From the NCBI GenBank assembly GCA_902516235.1, contig CABXXO010000007.1, forward strand, positions 1-35,670: a stretch of DNA of 35,670 nucleotides, read 5' to 3'. The position numbers and the translations under genes are program-made. A model generated the notes under the pieces. That model had not been told where the DNA came from and made no database searches. It saw only the letters and a program-made list of their open reading frames with translations. Below, piece by piece: positions 32,907 through 35,670 of the stretch; positions within the stretch are counted from its first letter, which is position 1, and each line of letters begins with the position of its first letter. The DNA comes from an uncultured Alphaproteobacteria bacterium (lineage in GTDB: Bacteria; Pseudomonadota; Alphaproteobacteria; HIMB59).

Positions 32907-33896
32907 TTGCCTTATTTTAAAAAAACTCTTGCCAAAAATTTAGCTTCTGAAAAGCTATTAAAATCAGGATGCTCTCTTAAAAACTCCAAGGGTATTATTG
33001 ATGGCATAATTGACGCCGAGTATTGTGGCATTAAAAGTCACGGTTTTCACTATCTACCAATATATTGCAATCATCTTAAGATAGGTAAGATAAAAGGTGA
33101 TGCTTCTCCAATACATAATCAAATTTCTAGTTCATCGATCAAAGTTGATGCAGATAATGGTTTTGCACACACAGCAATTAATATCGGTTTAGAGTTTTTA
33201 ATTGAAATGAGTTCCAACGAGGGAATTTCCTGTATGTCCATTTACAATTCATATAACTGTGGGGTTCTTGGTTTTCACACCAAAAGAATTGCTGAACAAA
33301 ATTTAATAGGATTAGGTTTTACAAATGCACCAGCTTCAATAGCACCTATTGGAGGTATCAAGCCAGTGATTGGAACTAACCCTTATTCAATAGCAGTACC
33401 CTTAAATGGTAAGCCCTCAATTATTATTGATCAATCAGCCAGCGTTGTAGCAAAAAGTGAAATTTCTGTCAGAGCAAAAAAAGACGAGCCAATACCAAAT
33501 GGATGGGCATATGACAAAGATGGTAAAATGACAACAAATGCAAAAGAAGCACTTAAAGGAACAATGGCTCCAAGTGGCGGATACAAGGGTTTTTGTACAG
33601 GATTATTAGTTGAAATCTTAACTGCGTGTGTCGCTGGGGGAAACTTAGGTACTCAAGCCTCATCATTTGCAGGGGAAGATGGTGGCCCTCCATCTACAGG
33701 CCAATTCTTTATAGCCATTAATCCAAAAAAATTTAATCAAGATTTTGAGTCTAATTTAAATCAACTTCTTAATTCTATTTCCTCTCAAGAGGGTTCCAGA
33801 ATTCCCGGTTCAAAGCGATTGAATGCATTTAATGAAAATATCAAAAAAGACATTTTTATCTCAGAAGAGCTAATGAGTCGTATCGATCAAATTTAA
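32907..33896 (+). CDS. LDH2/MDH2-family NAD(P)H oxidoreductase (DpkA/YlbC-like), TTG start
   Basis: A 329-residue enzyme of the LDH2/MDH2 oxidoreductase family, which contains malate, ureidoglycolate and Delta1-piperideine-2-carboxylate/N-methyl-amino-acid dehydrogenases. It shows the catalytic-region SHGFHYLP (44-51), ADNGFAHTA, GFTNAPASIAPIGG, GTNPYSIAVP, and GGYKGFCTGLLVEIL. The start is TTG; no ATG upstream fits, and the protein aligns in length with the family from there. It is divergent from the proX operon with 137 bases between, so shared regulation is plausible. A reductase for a cyclic imine or 2-oxo acid made by that operon is one attractive idea. It lies nine bases from the convergent cysE. 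Confidence 0.85.
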   Translation: MPYFKKTLAKNLASEKLLKSGCSLKNSKGIIDGIIDAEYCGIKSHGFHYLPIYCNHLKIGKIKGDASPIHNQISSSSIKVDADNGFAHTAINIGLEFLIEMSSNEGISCMSIYNSYNCGVLGFHTKRIAEQNLIGLGFTNAPASIAPIGGIKPVIGTNPYSIAVPLNGKPSIIIDQSASVVAKSEISVRAKKDEPIPNGWAYDKDGKMTTNAKEALKGTMAPSGGYKGFCTGLLVEILTACVAGGNLGTQASSFAGEDGGPPSTGQFFIAINPKKFNQDFESNLNQLLNSISSQEGSRIPGSKRLNAFNENIKKDIFISEELMSRIDQI

Positions 33897-33904
33897 TAAC
33901 TTTT

Positions 33905-34489
33905 TTATTTTTTTGTAACAGCATATGGGACAAAAGTAGGATCAGTTTTCTTAGTTCCTGAACTAATATTTTTAGCAGGAATACCAACCATTATTCCACC
34001 TTTGGGTACGTCTTTAGTAACAACAGCATTTGAGCCAATACGTGCACAACTCTTTACTAAAACAGGCCCCAATATTTGAGCACCAGATCCTATTATCACA
34101 TCATCTTCAAGAGTAGGGTGTCTTTTAAGACCTACTTGTTCTGAGGATTTAATTGCAGGAGATATCCCACCTAAAGTTACACCATGATAAATAGTGACGT
34201 TGTCACCTATTTCAGCTGTCTCGCCGATCACAACTCCCATTCCATGATCAATAAAAAAATTTTTTCCAATTTTTGCCGCAGGATGAATTTCTATACCAGT
34301 TAAAAATCTAGATAATTGAGATATCATTCTAGCTAGAATATTTAATTTTAGATTCCAGATGAAATTAGCTATCTTATGAAAAAAAACTGCTTTGACTCCA
34401 GGGTATGTTAGAATAATAAGTAATAAAGATGTTGCTGCGGGATCCCTTGCTTTAATGGACTCAATGTATTTTTTTAAATTTTCGAACAT
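33905..34489 (-). CDS. cysE: Serine O-acetyltransferase
   Basis: A 194-residue serine acetyltransferase of the short (EpsC-like) type that makes O-acetylserine for cysteine synthesis. The N-terminal helical part starts [22 protein letters not shown], followed by hexapeptide repeats with [36 protein letters not shown] and LGGISPAIK. The catalytic His of DHG is present. The C-terminal tail, which in long CysE ends in Ile and docks CysK, ends in KK here, so complex formation with CysK is unlikely by that route. It is a single gene, divergent from the GNAT gene by 95 bases. Confidence 0.92.
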   Translation of the reverse strand: MFENLKKYIESIKARDPAATSLLLIILTYPGVKAVFFHKIANFIWNLKLNILARMISQLSRFLTGIEIHPAAKIGKNFFIDHGMGVVIGETAEIGDNVTIYHGVTLGGISPAIKSSEQVGLKRHPTLEDDVIIGSGAQILGPVLVKSCARIGSNAVVTKDVPKGGIMVGIPAKNISSGTKKTDPTFVPYAVTKK

Positions 34490-34584
34490 ATCTATAATAG
34501 AAATAAGGGTTATCGAACTAAGATCAAGTATTTAATCAATAAATCATATAAATGAATGTAATTAATTGTTAGGTTAATAAATAT

Positions 34585-35013
34585 ATGTTTACAATTGAAA
34601 AACCAAAACAAATACACCTTAAGAGCTGGAGAGATATAATTTATGAGAGTGCCTCATCATATTCATATCAGTTTGATGAAGTTAACTTTAGTTTATTTTG
34701 GACCTGTATATTTCAGGATGATTATTTTGCTTTTGCAGCAAAAAACGAAGATAAATTTATGGGAATTATTGTGGCTAGAATCAATGAGACATATTATGAA
34801 AAGAATATTGTAATAGATGTCTTGTATGTCTTACATGATTTTAGAAAAATTGGTGTTGCTAGATCCTTAATGAACAAAATAGAAGAAATTGCAAAAGATC
34901 AAAAGCTTGACCTAATTATAAAAGATGTAGAAAAAAGTAATTTGCTCGCCCAGAAGCTTTTAAAAAATTACACTGTGGTTAACAGAACTAGATTTCTAAA
35001 AAAGCACAATTGA
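34585..35013 (+). CDS. GNAT-family acetyltransferase
   Basis: A 142-residue N-acetyltransferase-fold protein. The acetyl-CoA binding motif A is seen as VIDVLYVLHDFRKIGVARSL, with the R-K-I-G-V-A version of the Q/R-x-x-G-x-A loop at about residues 92-97. The following helix is KIEEIAKD. The N-terminal half has SWRDIIYESA typical of GNAT alpha-1. The substrate is unknown; GNAT members acetylate small amines, antibiotics or protein N-termini. It is followed by the 45-residue membrane protein after 31 bases. Confidence 0.8.
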   Translation: MFTIEKPKQIHLKSWRDIIYESASSYSYQFDEVNFSLFWTCIFQDDYFAFAAKNEDKFMGIIVARINETYYEKNIVIDVLYVLHDFRKIGVARSLMNKIEEIAKDQKLDLIIKDVEKSNLLAQKLLKNYTVVNRTRFLKKHN

Positions 35014-35044
35014 TTTTAATTTATTTATATTATATTTAGATATT

Positions 35045-35182
35045 ATGGCCGATCCAAATGAAAATGGTGAAAACTATGATAAGAAAAATAGATGGGTATG
35101 GGTTATAATTATTCTGATTGCTTTAAGCTCTGTTTATGTTATGTCAAAAATATTTATTGAGGCGCCTTGGCAGTATCTGTAG
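35045..35182 (+). CDS. 45-residue single-pass membrane protein
   Basis: A short ORF: a polar, Asn/Glu-rich N-terminus (MADPNENGENYDKKNR), one hydrophobic helix (WVWVIIILIALSSVYVM) and a short tail ending PWQYL. The layout, with charged start, tryptophan-flanked helix and short tail, looks like a real membrane peptide. Its last 29 bases overlap, antisense, the 3' end of the SbmA/BacA-like gene. No family is recognised and no strong ribosome site is seen. Confidence 0.5.
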   Translation: MADPNENGENYDKKNRWVWVIIILIALSSVYVMSKIFIEAPWQYL

Positions 35183-35670
35183 TAGCTTTAAGTTTTCTCT
35201 CAAATTCTCTTAATCTTTTATACACACTAGCTAACTCAATAATTGTTGGCCAAGACTTTAATAGATATTGCATTGATCCCTCAACTCTTCCAAATGCACG
35301 AATTATTTGCTGCATTACACCTAGAGTAATTACTCCTGCAACTATTGCCGGTGCTAAAAATACATATGCACTTAAAACATTAGCCTGTAAATAAGCAATT
35401 CTCCCAATATTAAAGTATAAGTATCGTATATATGATATAAAATGAATTTTTCTTACATCGTCAAATAATTCTTCAATTGTTTTTGGACGAACTGTTTCAT
35501 CATCCTCTGCAATCACTAACACTTTCCTGTAGGCAGCCTCTTGTTTTTGTAAATCATACTCAACACCGACAAGACGAAGAATTATTCCAAGAAGGATTAA
35601 AAAAATAGTTCCACCAACTGACCATATTAAAGCACCAACAACTAATCCATATTCCCAGTCCCCAAAAAAG
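35154..35670 (-). CDS. SbmA/BacA-family peptide transporter, C-terminal part
   Basis: The frame is open from the window edge (first full codon at 35669) to the stop at 35154, giving 171 residues; the N-terminus is outside the window. It is the C-terminal part of an SbmA/BacA-like inner-membrane protein: ILRLVGVEYDLQKQEAAYRK, RPKTIEELFDDVRKIHF, YFNIGRIAYLQANVL, FLAPAIVAGVITLGVMQQI and YLLKSWPTIIELASVYKRL. E. coli SbmA and rhizobial BacA import peptides and other toxic compounds and are proton driven. An in-frame GTG at 35522 is internal and not the start. The C-terminus ends in KATTDTAKAPQ, a short flexible tail. Confidence 0.88.
   Translation of the reverse strand, partial: FFGDWEYGLVVGALIWSVGGTIFLILLGIILRLVGVEYDLQKQEAAYRKVLVIAEDDETVRPKTIEELFDDVRKIHFISYIRYLYFNIGRIAYLQANVLSAYVFLAPAIVAGVITLGVMQQIIRAFGRVEGSMQYLLKSWPTIIELASVYKRLREFERKLKATTDTAKAPQ

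Noticed and set aside
1..35670. tRNA, rRNA, CRISPR arrays, insertion sequences or prophage genes
   Set aside because: No cloverleaf-like segments, regular repeats, transposase, integrase or phage proteins were seen; gene spacing leaves little room for them.

Overview
This is a gene-dense, AT-rich stretch of chromosome with very short or overlapping gene junctions, no RNA genes, no insertion sequences and no CRISPR array. The gene content suggests a streamlined marine alphaproteobacterium, SAR11-like or from a similar low-GC oligotrophic lineage such as AEGEAN-169/HIMB59. The pointers are a DMSP demethylase (DmdA), a second DmdA-like protein, a betaine-type ABC transporter, choline dehydrogenase, GlnK-AmtB and a photolyase. 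The taxonomic placement is inference; no marker gene is present.

Layout. 1-2535: left-edge aquaporin fragment (-), small membrane ORF (+), omega-aminotransferase (-), small hypothetical (-). 2584-5492 (+): OsmC, crotonase-fold protein and acyl-CoA ligase, a probable acyl-CoA operon. 5493-5795 is a 303-base interval that holds an unlisted 27-residue membrane peptide gene (-) with a perfect Shine-Dalgarno, a perfect inverted repeat and a TATAAT box. 5796-9320 (+): pncC/CinA-C, PIF1-like helicase, a 57-residue membrane protein, an AlaX editing protein and an EamA transporter, nearly all overlapping. 9358-16440 (+): two-gene ABC-2 exporter, photolyase/cryptochrome, choline dehydrogenase, SH3 protein, SOUL haem-binding protein and a DmdA-like protein. 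16581-18217 (+): glnK-amtB, closed by a strong bidirectional terminator.

18266-23491 (-), in transcription order: dmdA, MFS transporter, RidA-family protein, a gamma-butyrobetaine-hydroxylase-like dioxygenase, a PhnZ/TmpB-like HD diiron protein and a secreted glutathione peroxidase. 23521-24072 (+): secreted TPR protein. 24073-32769 (-), in transcription order: proX-like binding protein, an internal terminator, proW, proV, aldehyde dehydrogenase, an M19-dipeptidase-like protein lacking key metal ligands, a 551-residue protein of unknown family, a DUF3726 protein and a YeiH-type exporter. Divergent from it at 32907 is an LDH2/DpkA-type NAD(P)H oxidoreductase. The right end has cysE (-), a GNAT acetyltransferase (+), a 45-residue membrane protein (+) and a truncated SbmA/BacA-type transporter (-).

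How the genes fit together. The recurring theme is uptake and breakdown of small zwitterionic methylated marine metabolites (DMSP, choline/betaine and relatives), with ammonium acquisition alongside. The two minus-strand operons are the most interesting part. One pairs dmdA with a dioxygenase/HD-oxygenase couple that resembles the TmpA/TmpB organophosphonate pathway. The other looks like a self-contained import-and-degrade module for an unidentified betaine-type compound and contains at least two proteins of unassigned function.
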